DNA from: Hyphomicrobiales bacterium
GTDB taxonomy: Bacteria > Pseudomonadota > Alphaproteobacteria > Rhizobiales > Rhizobiaceae
Direction of reading: 5' to 3'
Assembly: GCA_900472625.1 (NCBI GenBank)
Contig: UCIT01000073.1
Span: 19,161 to 83,160 of the forward strand
DNA: 64,000 nt
Part shown: piece after piece, positions 17,311-26,589 of the stretch
Layout: each line of letters begins with the position of its first letter
Position numbering within the stretch: position 1 is the first letter of the stretch
Made by a program: the position numbers and the translations under genes
Notes under the pieces: generated by a model
What the model was told of the DNA's origin: nothing
Seen by the model: only the letters and a program-made list of their open reading frames with translations
Databases searched by the model: none

Positions 17311-20276
17311 TGACCCGGCCGTCCGCAAAAGCAACATCTACCGCTGGCCTTCTGTCGCCAGTTGAAGCAGCCTATCATCTCGGCATCACGGCCGAGCTTA
17401 TCTTCCAATACACCAAGCCGAGTTTTGCAAAAGCGACTGGGCTGAGGCCGCTGGCAACCATTGAGGTCGCCGGAAAAACGCGGCTCTCTAGGAGCGAACT
17501 CGATAGTTTCAACGCGCTACTCGCAGATCCGTGGCCGGAAGCCAACGAGACGAGAACGCCCATCCCACGCGCTATTTTGGATCACCTGCGCGGGGAATCG
17601 CGAAATCAATGCGCTCGGTGCGGCAGCGGTATTGGAGTCGAGACAGCGCACATCCGTCCATGGGCAACGAGCCGGTCGCATCATCACGACAATCTTATTC
17701 GCATTTGCGTCTCCTGCCACAAGGAACATGACGTACATCGAAGCCTTCCAATGAAGGAACTTCAGGCGTTGAAGGCGTCGTTGATAGAAAGGACGAGGGC
17801 GAGTTTGCGCACGCCAACAGGCCCGACCGAACAACGGTCGCAACTCCCTGCTGTCACGCCAAACTTCGTTGGACGCGAAGGCGCCCTAGCTGAACTAAAA
17901 GATTGCCTCTGCTTGGGACGATCCATCATGATCACCGGTGTAGGGGGGATCGGCAAAACCCAGTTACTAATCAAGTCCTTGACTATAGCGGAGACCGGAC
18001 GACCGATTATATGGATTGACGTCGGCAAGTATGACGGTTTGCTCGACGTATTTGCCGCACTCCAAAGTGCCGTCGGGGACGGCGAGATAGCTTGCTCAAT
18101 CGCAAACCTTTCGACACGGCTCGATGAGATGAGGGCGTGCGTCGTGTTCGATGGGGTCGAACAGTCGACCCTTGAGGAAATCGATGACTTTGAAGATGGG
18201 ATTAGCGCCCTTATGTATACAGGAATGGAGACGCAATTCGTCTTCACCAGCCAAATTGCGCTTTATAGGCTCGAGACAGAAAAACAGATCACGCTTGGAC
18301 GGTTAGACGGGCAGTCGAGTAAAACACTTGTCGAAAATATCGCCGGTAGTCAGGCTTTCGCTCGACAAAAAGACTTTGCGACGTTGCTTGCGTTCTGCGA
18401 TGGCCACAGCCTCACCCTTCGGCTTGCCGGAGCACTTCTAAAACACTACGGCGAGGCGCGGCTGGTTCTTTCCGCAATCGATAGGAAGGGCGCGGTCGCG
18501 ATCACCCTGCCCGGCCGACAAAGGCACGATCACACGACATCGCTACAACTTTGCTTATTGATCGCCCATGAATCTCTTTCATCAGAGGCCAGGAGGCTGC
18601 TTTCGGCACTGGCCGAATGCCCGGCGGGGCTGTTTACACATTGGATACTTAGCAAATTTCTCGCGCTTAATGATCCGGCAGAAACATTAGGAGAACTGCG
18701 GCAGTGGCATCTAGTCGATACCGTCGAACTCCAGGGCAATGTCACCCGTACAAGCGTCCTCTCGCCAGTGCGGACATTTGTGAGAACAAAGACAAGAGAA
18801 ACCGACCTGCCAGCACACGCAGATCTCACGCGTGACGTTATCATCGAGTTCGCGGTGCTGGCGGCAATCCTGGAAACGGAATACGATCACCCGTATGATA
18901 CGCCTTACGTCTTGGAGCGTTTCCGGGAAGAGCTACCCAATTTTCTTCATACCTTGATCCTCGCGCGCGAGTTTGCCAACGATACTGATCTGGTGCGGGC
19001 TGCCACTGCAATCGTACGTTCGCTCATGCGTTACTTCTTCGTCAGGGGACTTTTTGTTCAAGGCGCCAGAGCAATGCGCGACGCGGCGGAGCTTGCTCTG
19101 AAAAGTGGACAGACCAAGGACGCTTTAGCTCTGCTGCTTCAATTCGCTGCTTTGGCGCAGCGTGCCGGAGAACAGGGTCTCATGCAGGAGGTCTCTGATC
19201 TCGTGGATCGCATAGAGACCCAAACGACTTCTGAGGAAGAAGCAGATCTGGCATTATGCCGGAGCATGGTTGCAGCAGAGAACGGCGACAACGAAGGCGC
19301 CTCGACCTTTGCAAGAGCGGCGGTCGCGGCCTACCAGCGCGCCCTTTTTTCTTTGCCTATCGTCGAGGCGGAGGAGGGGCGCAATGGTAACGTCGAATGT
19401 CGAAACGAGATCAGTAATGTCCTTGCGAGCGCATTCGGCCTACTCGGGTCCGCACTCTTAGCGTCGGGCGAGCCGGCAGAAGCCGCAAAGGCTTATAACT
19501 GTTCGTTGCACCATCAGCGTGGTGCGTCGATTGCTGTCAACCGTGGTCAAACCCTCCACCAACTGGGCAATTGTTGTAGCCACGTCCAACGGTTCGACGA
19601 GGCTGCGAAACATTACCTCGATGCGGCGGAAGTGTTTCATTTCGTTGGGATGGAGGAATTTCTGAGTAATGCGCTTGGCGAACTCGGCTATGCCGTCTTG
19701 GACGTAAAGGAAGAACATCAGATCGATGTGGATCGGGACCTCCTCCTCAGCGGACTTGAAGACCTCAGCCGGAGCGTGAAGAGCGTCTTCGACCTCGCTA
19801 AGCCGCTCGACCACTTTCGCTGTATTTCTATCATTCGAAAGTTGTTTGGATCGATCGCGCTTTTGAGCATTACGGGCTACGGTGAGCACCTCGAAGAACT
19901 CTGCGCCGAGTTAAAGAAGAATGTCATCGACCCGTTTGGCTGCGCGTTCGCTGAGGGTCAACGCGATCGCGACGAGCTTTTTCCAGTTATGATCATTGAG
20001 CTTTCATCACGCGTTGGATTGCTCGTTGCCCGTTCGGAGGAAAGCTTTCGGCAAGACGGCGATGTCGCGGAAGATATCATCGATGAGCTCGTGGTTGCAA
20101 TTTGTCAGTCGCACCAATGGGCGCAAGATCAGATGAGGCTGGTGGATTGGCTTGCTATCTTTCTGACGCGTAGGTGGAAGTTTTCGGGTGTCTCGCCAAA
20201 ACGCTTGCATGAATTCGTACAGAACTTTCGTGATGGCGTCGTTGATTCTTTAAACCTTTCACGGGAAGAGCGGTGA
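17310..20276 (+). CDS. HTH-HNH-STAND (NB-ARC) ATPase with TPR-like C-terminus
   Basis: A 988-aa multidomain protein. Residues 15-70 resemble an excisionase-type HTH (LSPVEAAYHLGIT...TRLSRSELDSF). Residues 95-148 form an HNH nuclease: CARC at 101-104, AHIRPW at 113-118, DNLIRICVSCHKEHDVH at 127-143. Residues 185-450 are a STAND/NB-ARC ATPase with P-loop GVGGIGKT at 210-217. The C-terminal half is helical and TPR-like, as expected for a ligand sensor. STAND defence proteins (Avs and similar) sense phage proteins through such repeats and activate an N-terminal effector, here probably the HNH nuclease. I chose the ATG at 17310, coupled to the upstream ORF by TGATG; the frame is also open from a TTG at 17172. 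Other functions, such as transcription regulation through the HTH, remain possible. Confidence 0.75.
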   Translation: MTRPSAKATSTAGLLSPVEAAYHLGITAELIFQYTKPSFAKATGLRPLATIEVAGKTRLSRSELDSFNALLADPWPEANETRTPIPRAILDHLRGESRNQCARCGSGIGVETAHIRPWATSRSHHHDNLIRICVSCHKEHDVHRSLPMKELQALKASLIERTRASLRTPTGPTEQRSQLPAVTPNFVGREGALAELKDCLCLGRSIMITGVGGIGKTQLLIKSLTIAETGRPIIWIDVGKYDGLLDVFAALQSAVGDGEIACSIANLSTRLDEMRACVVFDGVEQSTLEEIDDFEDGISALMYTGMETQFVFTSQIALYRLETEKQITLGRLDGQSSKTLVENIAGSQAFARQKDFATLLAFCDGHSLTLRLAGALLKHYGEARLVLSAIDRKGAVAITLPGRQRHDHTTSLQLCLLIAHESLSSEARRLLSALAECPAGLFTHWILSKFLALNDPAETLGELRQWHLVDTVELQGNVTRTSVLSPVRTFVRTKTRETDLPAHADLTRDVIIEFAVLAAILETEYDHPYDTPYVLERFREELPNFLHTLILAREFANDTDLVRAATAIVRSLMRYFFVRGLFVQGARAMRDAAELALKSGQTKDALALLLQFAALAQRAGEQGLMQEVSDLVDRIETQTTSEEEADLALCRSMVAAENGDNEGASTFARAAVAAYQRALFSLPIVEAEEGRNGNVECRNEISNVLASAFGLLGSALLASGEPAEAAKAYNCSLHHQRGASIAVNRGQTLHQLGNCCSHVQRFDEAAKHYLDAAEVFHFVGMEEFLSNALGELGYAVLDVKEEHQIDVDRDLLLSGLEDLSRSVKSVFDLAKPLDHFRCISIIRKLFGSIALLSITGYGEHLEELCAELKKNVIDPFGCAFAEGQRDRDELFPVMIIELSSRVGLLVARSEESFRQDGDVAEDIIDELVVAICQSHQWAQDQMRLVDWLAIFLTRRWKFSGVSPKRLHEFVQNFRDGVVDSLNLSREER

Positions 20277-20370
20277 TTAGATGGCTCGGCACAAATCTAC
20301 GTCGCTGAGGTGTTCTTGGCCCTGCTGAACGCCACCGCAACCAAACCAGACCCTGCCCAAGGCTAGATTG

Positions 20371-21078
20371 ATGCCAGCGCAATCCTCTGACCAGCGAATG
20401 ATATCGAAACAGGTTCTAGAGCTTAAGGCGGCTGTCCAAACGCACGACTTAGACCGGTTCGAACGGTGCCTGACGAGTGCACCTTCAGCAGCACTGCTTT
20501 CCGCAATCCGAGAGCAAAAGCTTGTCTTTCAGGTGTCTGGTGACGAAAGGGAGCGTGTCAGCCGGGCGCTCTCTGCAGCGGCTGATGCGGTACTAACTCC
20601 AAATGAAAACGATCATTTCAAGGTCTTCCTGAACTTCTGCAAAATAGCCTACGACCAGCGCTCTGAACTTTCCGCCGCCTTGGCTCACCAATTGAAGGCG
20701 ATGCCAAGACTGACTGTCTGCGATTTGGCCTCCCTTTCTCGAGAGGCTTTACGATCTTTCGGGGTAATGCTTGGAAAGTCCCTTAAAGTAACCACGGACG
20801 AAAGCGTGGCAGTGTACGAAAGTCGTTTCCACACGCTAAACGGGCGATTAAATGACCACGCTTTTGCAGTTCTTCGCGCTGTAAACGAAATCGCTAAGGC
20901 AGGCATAGATCAGTCTGATGGCAATTCAAACTGGAATATCCGCCAAATTTCGAAGAGGTTATTTAAGAGAATAACAGAGACTGCAGGAATTATAAACTCT
21001 CTTGACTATATAATTGACGGCGTTTCTTATGGAAAATTCGATGTACACAATATATCAGAGAGTTCCACGGACCTTTAA
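20371..21078 (+). CDS. Hypothetical protein in a low-GC defence segment
   Basis: A 235-aa largely helical protein of unknown family. It starts about 94 bp after the HNH-STAND gene and ends 8 bp before the nuclease-like gene, so it is probably co-expressed with that gene. The last 50 codons are AT-rich compared with neighbouring genes, suggesting recent acquisition. No signal peptide, membrane segment or catalytic motif is visible. The ATG at 20371 is preferred over the adjacent TTG. Confidence 0.6.
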   Translation: MPAQSSDQRMISKQVLELKAAVQTHDLDRFERCLTSAPSAALLSAIREQKLVFQVSGDERERVSRALSAAADAVLTPNENDHFKVFLNFCKIAYDQRSELSAALAHQLKAMPRLTVCDLASLSREALRSFGVMLGKSLKVTTDESVAVYESRFHTLNGRLNDHAFAVLRAVNEIAKAGIDQSDGNSNWNIRQISKRLFKRITETAGIINSLDYIIDGVSYGKFDVHNISESSTDL

Positions 21079-21086
21079 CTCTTCGG

Positions 21087-22400
21087 TTGGCCGATGAACG
21101 ACTCGAACGCATCCGGTCCGCAGGGATCAGACGAGGGCTCATATCAAGACTTAGTAATTTTCGACATGAACGTTACGTGCGCAACATGCTGCGCTCGTTC
21201 CAGAACCCGTTGATTTTTGCGGCGATTGACCAAATTCTCGTGGACGTGCCAAATGCATCACCGCCGGACGATGTTGCTCCTTTGATAAAGTCCGCAAGCA
21301 GATTGCTTGGCGCCATAGATGCAGAAGACGACCTGCTGTATGGCGCAGCGAAGGATATTGCGCCGGACGTTACAACCTATTATTTTGCTGCGCTTTCATT
21401 GCAATGGTACTCCGCGGCCGTAGACTTCGTCGAAAAAAAGCAGAAACCTGGAGTTCGAAAAAAGTTCGCCCAGTTGCCCATTACCTTACATGCGATTGTA
21501 AACTGCTTGATCGACGATAAAGCTCGATCTCTGACGGTGTCGGCACTTAATCGTCTGACTAGCGATCTTCCTGCTCGAAGCCATTTCGACCTTTTAAAGA
21601 AACCTTTTGGGAGGAGCGGCACCCTACACGCCTTCCCGTTATTACTAGGCGATAACGGTTTGTGGAACGTGTCGGTTCGAGAGGAGCTCATCACCGGAGG
21701 TCGCATCGGAAAGGACCTCGGGAAAATATGGGAGGAGTTCTACGCTAAATCCTTCTCCGATAGCGATTGGACGGTCCTCGGAGAGGGCGTTCGGTTGAAG
21801 GAGAAAGGGGAAGTCATTACAGACGTCGACCTTCTTTTATTACGCGAGGATCTCCTCCTAGTTGTGCAGATAAAAGCGCTGACTGGCTCGGGAGCTACCC
21901 AGTATGACCACTGGAAAAATAGAAAAATTATCGAATGGGGTTGTGAACAGGCCAGAATAGCGACGGAACATTTGCGCCGAAACCCACATACAATCACGTC
22001 AATCGCAAGCAAGTCGGTGACTGAGCGCATAAAACATATCGAGCCGGTTGTTTTTACCAACGGCACCCTCTTCGACGGTTGGACACATCGCGGTGTAACC
22101 GTTGCAGGGAACACTGTCCGCAACTCGCTAACGGAAGGTTCTTCGATCGATTACACTGATTCGAAAACAGATAAAGTAATAGATACCCATATAATAGTAG
22201 ATAAAAACGAGTTGACGACTGAAAAAATCCTTTGGTTACTGCGAAATCCAGTGGAGTTACAGGCTGTTGCAGACGAAGAGCTCCGGTTTTCGTCAATAAA
22301 AATAGGCAATAGAGTATTCAATGTTCCAGATTTGGAGTTATCAGAAAAGGCAATGACGTTTCGCGAAATTGACCGTTTTGCGATTCCTAGATCGACTTGA
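21087..22400 (+). CDS. Putative PD-(D/E)XK nuclease-like protein
   Basis: A 437-aa protein with a probable restriction-endonuclease fold in its middle: acidic helix IWEEF (215-219), then GEVITDVDLLLL with D246/D248, and the strand LLLVVQIKAL with Q261-x-K263, which fits the E-D-QxK pattern of Mrr/NERD-like nucleases. The N-terminal 200 residues are helical with no known motif. The start is a TTG at 21087, 8 bp after the preceding stop; the first internal ATG (residue 34) would remove a helical region. Base composition is lower in GC than in the flanking replicon. Probable role: effector of a two-gene defence unit with the 235-aa protein. The nuclease assignment is inferred from motif spacing. 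Confidence 0.55.
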   Translation: MADERLERIRSAGIRRGLISRLSNFRHERYVRNMLRSFQNPLIFAAIDQILVDVPNASPPDDVAPLIKSASRLLGAIDAEDDLLYGAAKDIAPDVTTYYFAALSLQWYSAAVDFVEKKQKPGVRKKFAQLPITLHAIVNCLIDDKARSLTVSALNRLTSDLPARSHFDLLKKPFGRSGTLHAFPLLLGDNGLWNVSVREELITGGRIGKDLGKIWEEFYAKSFSDSDWTVLGEGVRLKEKGEVITDVDLLLLREDLLLVVQIKALTGSGATQYDHWKNRKIIEWGCEQARIATEHLRRNPHTITSIASKSVTERIKHIEPVVFTNGTLFDGWTHRGVTVAGNTVRNSLTEGSSIDYTDSKTDKVIDTHIIVDKNELTTEKILWLLRNPVELQAVADEELRFSSIKIGNRVFNVPDLELSEKAMTFREIDRFAIPRST

Positions 22401-22778
22401 TAATTCGCCGCAACTCATGCGATATGCCCCATAGCTGCCTCAGACTGTTAGGTGGCTTCGTACTGCCCTAAAGTAAGTTACGGATAAGTGATCTTGCCGC
22501 CGGGTCGGTAGACGTAGACCTGAACCGTGCGTCCAGCTCCTGGAGTCGATCAAGATCTGCGCCGAGCTTGCTGCGTAGTCCTGGTCGATCGTGACGCCAC
22601 TGGCACCCCCGATTGCCGCAGCTATTACGGATTGCACAAGAACCATTCAGTCTATCTCGCGGTGATCGATTACACGAAGCTTCTGACTGATGCTGGAAAG
22701 CGAAATCGTGTTTTCGTCGACAAACTCAACCTCATGGGCGGAAGGTTTGACGGAGATGCGATAGGGAAAAACAATCTG
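22401..22778. other. Gene-free stretch with traces of a degraded minus-strand gene
   Basis: No intact gene fits these 378 bp. The minus strand contains short protein-like runs separated by stops and frame changes: directly downstream of the 22779 stop a run including EFVDENTISLSSISQKLRV, then in other frames VTIDQDYAASSAQILID and QVYVYRPGGKITYP followed by a stop. This suggests a decayed small gene or genes. I cannot name the family. Confidence 0.3.
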
Positions 22779-23339
22779 TCACTCCGGCCACCTTCCCAAG
22801 AATGCGGCCCTGAAGGGTGTTTGGACTTGCAGAGGCGCCATTCTGATATACCTAGCCGCGAGAGCAAACTTTTCAGACGGCAACTCCCCTAGGTAAGCCA
22901 GCGCTTCGTCAATGGAGTATACGCGGCTCGTGACCTCGGCGAAGTTGGATGCCAGTGCTGTCCAGATCACCGCGCCGAAACCCTTCTCGCGAGCCCAATT
23001 TGCTATTACGGGAATGGCATGAGGATGGCGCTCCTTAACGCGGGCGCTCACCTCACCGGTTCTGAGGTCGACGTATCCTACACCATTGACGTGGGTCATT
23101 CCCTCACGGATACGAAGATTTTCACGAGCTTCGTCCAGTCCTTTGGAGCCGCTGACAGCGTAGTACGTCGGGCACGCCGTTCCATACCGCTCATCGATAA
23201 CGAGCGTAAGGCGACCGTTTCCCGACACTCTAGTGAATTCGATTGGAAGCGGTGGCCCGCCAATCTCGAATGCACCTGTAACGTCCAGTTGCTGAGGGTT
23301 CCAAATCAGTGATCCCCAACCGAGAACTGCGATCCGCAT
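22779..23339 (-). CDS. Gamma-glutamylcyclotransferase-like protein
   Basis: A 186-aa protein starting MRIAVLGWGSLIW, the hallmark N-terminal strand and YGS-like loop of the gamma-glutamylcyclotransferase (GGCT) fold. The fold cyclises gamma-glutamyl compounds to 5-oxoproline, though many bacterial members have unknown substrates. The catalytic acid is not obvious to me, so a divergent function is possible. It stands alone on the minus strand beside degraded sequence. A second, shorter GGCT-type gene lies about 3 kb away at 26272-26589. Confidence 0.7.
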   Translation of the reverse strand: MRIAVLGWGSLIWNPQQLDVTGAFEIGGPPLPIEFTRVSGNGRLTLVIDERYGTACPTYYAVSGSKGLDEARENLRIREGMTHVNGVGYVDLRTGEVSARVKERHPHAIPVIANWAREKGFGAVIWTALASNFAEVTSRVYSIDEALAYLGELPSEKFALAARYIRMAPLQVQTPFRAAFLGRWPE

Positions 23340-23614
23340 ATCTCGTCGCCCCCTACTTTTTCAGGCGCTAACCCGTCAAGACGGCCGCGATCTATTTACG
23401 CTGCCCAGAGCTTGCGCACAACTTCTATCATCGGCAACGGGATACCAGGTCAATCTGATTTGCCGGAGTTTTATTATATGGCCAATCCCCGTCACCGAGT
23501 CGTGGGTCCAGAGTTCCCCGTCGTGCTGTGCCTAAGATAAAATCTAGGAACCACATGCTATCGCTTCGTCCGTTCGTCATATCTTCACTAATGTCTCAGT
23601 GTGGATCGGCAACC

Positions 23615-24745
23615 TCATACTATACCCCACGCCCGAAACCTCCCCCTCCCGGTCATCTCTCTGAGGCCAAGCTCCAAAACGATCCGCCGCGCCGCCTGCG
23701 GCGTCATCTCCAGCGTCTTCGCCACCATCCCGGCCGACACCATTGGTTTTGCCATCACCAGCTCGACCAGCTCCGGCAGCTTTGAAGACGTTCGGCGCCC
23801 CTCCAGCTTGCGCTCGAACATCCTGCGCGCCAAAATCAGCCGGTCATGCTCTTTCATGCCGATTTCTGCCGCCGTGATCAGACCTTGTGCGATGGCCAGC
23901 AGCCGGGTTTCCCAGTCGCGATGCCGGCGCCGATCCACGGGGATGGTTTTCAGGCCGAGATTGACCGCGGCAAGATGGGCGCCTGACGTGACGCCGGCCT
24001 CGCGCAGGATCGAGGCGGCGAACAGCCGGCCGAGCCATGGCGCGTGCTGAAGCACGGAAATCTCGTTCCAGGCATCGAGGGCGACGATGGCCTGCAGCAC
24101 CGCCGGTAGGTTTTGGGCCTGTCGCAGCACGTTGCGCCATTCGTCGAGCCGGGCATCCTCGTCCCAGTCGAGATCATAGACGAGAGGATCTTTCTCGCGG
24201 GTATAAGAGCGGCCGGGATGCTTTGCCTTCTCGATCGCCGCCTCCGATCGGGCGAGCAGCGCATCGATCGCAGCATAGTCGACGCCAGGTAGGTCTTCCG
24301 CGTCATCATCCTCGTCCCCCTCCCCTTCCGCTTCGATCGCGGCCGGAGGCAGAATGGCACCGACCGGCTCCGCCGCCTCAGCGCCGATCGGGTTGATGTC
24401 CGACGTCTGTCGCGAGGTTCGGATACCCTCTGCGGACAAAGCCCAATCCGGCGACTGAGCAGCGATGCGCCGACGGGTGCGCAGCACGTCGCGGGCGATG
24501 GTGAGTTCGTGGGTCGGGGTGCGGATGTCGCGAGTTGCGTCGTGAAGGACCAGGTCTTCGAGATGGACGAGTTCGCCGTCGATCCACAGCGAGGCACAGG
24601 CATCGGCGAAGTTTTGACGCTCGAGTAGGCCCGCGCCGACTGGGGATCGGGCAATGCGCTCGTCGAGACGGGTCAACGCGACGCCGGCGTCGAATGCGGG
24701 CCGCATTAAGGCTGTCATGCTGATTTTCGCGAGATCGTAAGCCAT
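23615..24745 (-). CDS. RHE_PE00001-family (DUF1612/HTH) protein
   Basis: A 376-aa protein that I recognise as the RHE_PE00001 family common on rhizobial plasmids, with the conserved N-terminus MAYDLAKIS, ALMRPAFDAG, ARSPVG, DACASLWIDGELVHLEDLVLHD and RDIRTPTHEL. A middle acidic linker (EGEGDEDDDAED) is followed by a C-terminal HTH-like segment (MVSAGMVAKTLEMTPQAARRI). The function is not known; the HTH suggests DNA binding. I chose the ATG at 24745; another ATG lies three codons upstream at 24754. It is divergently arranged with the integrase, with a perfect inverted repeat between them. Confidence 0.8.
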   Translation of the reverse strand: MAYDLAKISMTALMRPAFDAGVALTRLDERIARSPVGAGLLERQNFADACASLWIDGELVHLEDLVLHDATRDIRTPTHELTIARDVLRTRRRIAAQSPDWALSAEGIRTSRQTSDINPIGAEAAEPVGAILPPAAIEAEGEGDEDDDAEDLPGVDYAAIDALLARSEAAIEKAKHPGRSYTREKDPLVYDLDWDEDARLDEWRNVLRQAQNLPAVLQAIVALDAWNEISVLQHAPWLGRLFAASILREAGVTSGAHLAAVNLGLKTIPVDRRRHRDWETRLLAIAQGLITAAEIGMKEHDRLILARRMFERKLEGRRTSSKLPELVELVMAKPMVSAGMVAKTLEMTPQAARRIVLELGLREMTGRGRFRAWGIV

Positions 24746-24831
24746 TGAAATCATGGTAAATGATTTGCTAAAGGAACTCTATATCAAAGTTTAGGTTCCT
24801 CACATGGTATGAATGTGGGTTGCGCTTCTAG

Positions 24832-24858
24832 CCATCGATAACCACTGTTTATCGATGG
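24832..24858. repeat. Perfect inverted repeat between RHE_PE00001 gene and integrase
   Basis: Arms CCATCGATAA (24832-24841) and TTATCGATGG (24849-24858) are perfect 10-bp inverted copies separated by a 7-bp spacer (CCACTGT). The layout resembles a tyrosine-recombinase core site or an operator for one of the two divergent genes. It does not continue into a T-run, so it is not a typical terminator. Confidence 0.6.
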
Positions 24859-24942
24859 TAGTTGACCTGGAATCGCAAATCACGCAGAATCGGGGCAAAT
24901 CTCGGTCTCAGAGGCCGCCGAAACCGTCCTTTTGGAGCTTCC

Positions 24943-26091
24943 GTGGCCAAACCCAAGAAATCAGCAACCGCGGTGGAGCGTCGCGCCGAAGAGCTCGATA
25001 CCATTGCCGCCGTCCTGCCGATGCAGCGCCGGGACGAACTCGCCGAACTCCTGACCGACCATGATGTGGAGACCCTGAAGCACCTTGTCGAACGAGGCAT
25101 GGGCGACAATACTCTGCGCGCGCTGACCTCGGATCTTGCCTATCTCGAAGCCTGGGCGCTGGCGGCCACCGGACGCTCCCTGCCCTGGCCAGCACCCGAA
25201 GCCCTGCTCCTGAAATTCGTGGCGCATCACCTCTGGGATCCGGAGAAGCGCGCTACCGATCCCGACCACGGTATGCCTGATGACGTCGACGACAATCTCC
25301 GGCGCCAAGGTTTTTTGAAATCCGCCGGCCCGCATGCGCCCGCGACGGTGCGCCGGCGGCTGGCGAACTGGTCGACGCTAACCAAATGGCGCGGCCTTGA
25401 TGGCGCCTTCGCCTCCCCTCCCCTCAAGTCAGCTATTCGTCTGGCCGTGCGCGCGGTGCCCCGGACGCGTCGCCGCAAGAGCGCCAAGGCCGTCACTGGC
25501 GACGTGTTGGCCAAGCTGCTCGCGACCTGCGCCACCGACAGCCTGCGTGATCTCCGCGACCGGGCTATCCTAATGGTCGCCTTTGCCTCCGGCGGCCGGC
25601 GGCGCAGCGAGATCGCAGGCCTTCGCCTGGAACAGCTGACCGTGGAAGCTCCGATCGAGAGCGAAGGCGGTCCTCCCCTGCCTTCGCTTGCCATTCATCT
25701 CGGTCGCACCAAAACGACATCAGGCGAAGAGGACGACGTCGTTTATCTCACCGGCCGGCCTGTCGAGGCCTTAAATGTGTGGCTAGCGACCGCGAAAATC
25801 GACAAGGGCAGCGTGTTTCGGGCGATCGGCACGTGGGGCACTGTGTCGAGGCGGGCGCTGGATCCGCAGTCGGTCAATGCGATCCTCAAGCAGCGGGCGG
25901 AGATGGCTGGGTTGGACAGTAGGGAGTTTTCGGCGCATGGAATACGGTCCGGATATCTGACGGAAGCAGCCAATCGCGGCATTCCCCTCCCTGAGGCCAT
26001 GGAGCAGTCCCGCCACCGATCCGTCCAGCAGGCGTCCAGTTACTATAACAGTGCGACACGACGGAGCGGGCGCGCTGCTCGTATGCTTTGA
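24943..26091 (+). CDS. Tyrosine-type site-specific integrase
   Basis: A 382-aa tyrosine recombinase with all expected catalytic positions: Arg in FASGGRRRSEIAGL (about residue 220), Lys in GRTKTT, HGIR (about 332-335), the second His in SRHRSVQ (about 357), and the nucleophile Tyr in SSYYNS (about 367-368). The N-terminal 150 residues form the SAM-like core-binding domain. I chose the GTG at 24943 because GGAG lies 5 bp upstream; the frame is open from a TTG at 24862 but without a ribosome site. It probably catalyses integration or resolution of the replicon or of a mobile island. The nearby inverted repeat may be its site. Confidence 0.85.
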   Translation: MAKPKKSATAVERRAEELDTIAAVLPMQRRDELAELLTDHDVETLKHLVERGMGDNTLRALTSDLAYLEAWALAATGRSLPWPAPEALLLKFVAHHLWDPEKRATDPDHGMPDDVDDNLRRQGFLKSAGPHAPATVRRRLANWSTLTKWRGLDGAFASPPLKSAIRLAVRAVPRTRRRKSAKAVTGDVLAKLLATCATDSLRDLRDRAILMVAFASGGRRRSEIAGLRLEQLTVEAPIESEGGPPLPSLAIHLGRTKTTSGEEDDVVYLTGRPVEALNVWLATAKIDKGSVFRAIGTWGTVSRRALDPQSVNAILKQRAEMAGLDSREFSAHGIRSGYLTEAANRGIPLPEAMEQSRHRSVQQASSYYNSATRRSGRAARML

Positions 26092-26271
26092 GAGGGTCCG
26101 CTCGACACTGCCACACCTTCACGCTACTCAAAAACTGCCTTCCGCTCATCCGACACGAAAAGATGCCCGCCAAACTATTGGGCCGAACTACCTTCCACGG
26201 TGGGACGTAACGCCTGTCCTGGTAATCCGCCAGGTAGCCGGAGTGAAGCGGATCAAGCCACGTCTCCGTCT

Positions 26272-26589
26272 TCATGTATCCGATCGCAGTCGACGGTATC
26301 CCTCCCCGACCGGAGTAACTTCGACGGTGCTGCGGAAGCTGGTTTTATGATCGACGTCTTCCAGCTCGTCGAGGACTCGAAGCCGGTCTTCGTCGATGTT
26401 GAACAGCTCGCCACGAACGCGCCGTCCCTCCCCCGGCCGGTCGAGCATTATCGGGCCGTAGAACGAGCCGGCAATATAAAGAGGATACGGTTCGACTGTC
26501 TCTACGTCGCCGACGTACCGAGCCCCGACAAGGCCCTTGTCGAAGAGCGGAAAGCCGTGTTTCAGAGTGCCGTAGATGAATACCTCCAT
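26272..26589 (-). CDS. Gamma-glutamylcyclotransferase (AIG2/GGCT-like) family protein
   Basis: A 105-aa protein starting MEVFIYGTLKHG, with the YGTL substrate-binding loop of AIG2-type gamma-glutamylcyclotransferases and a later GELF.I...R...LDELE segment carrying the acidic residue expected for catalysis. It acts on gamma-glutamyl amides or amines in family members; the substrate here is unknown. The ATG overlaps the stop of the upstream gene by one base (TGATG), so the two are translationally coupled. Confidence 0.8.
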   Translation of the reverse strand: MEVFIYGTLKHGFPLFDKGLVGARYVGDVETVEPYPLYIAGSFYGPIMLDRPGEGRRVRGELFNIDEDRLRVLDELEDVDHKTSFRSTVEVTPVGEGYRRLRSDT

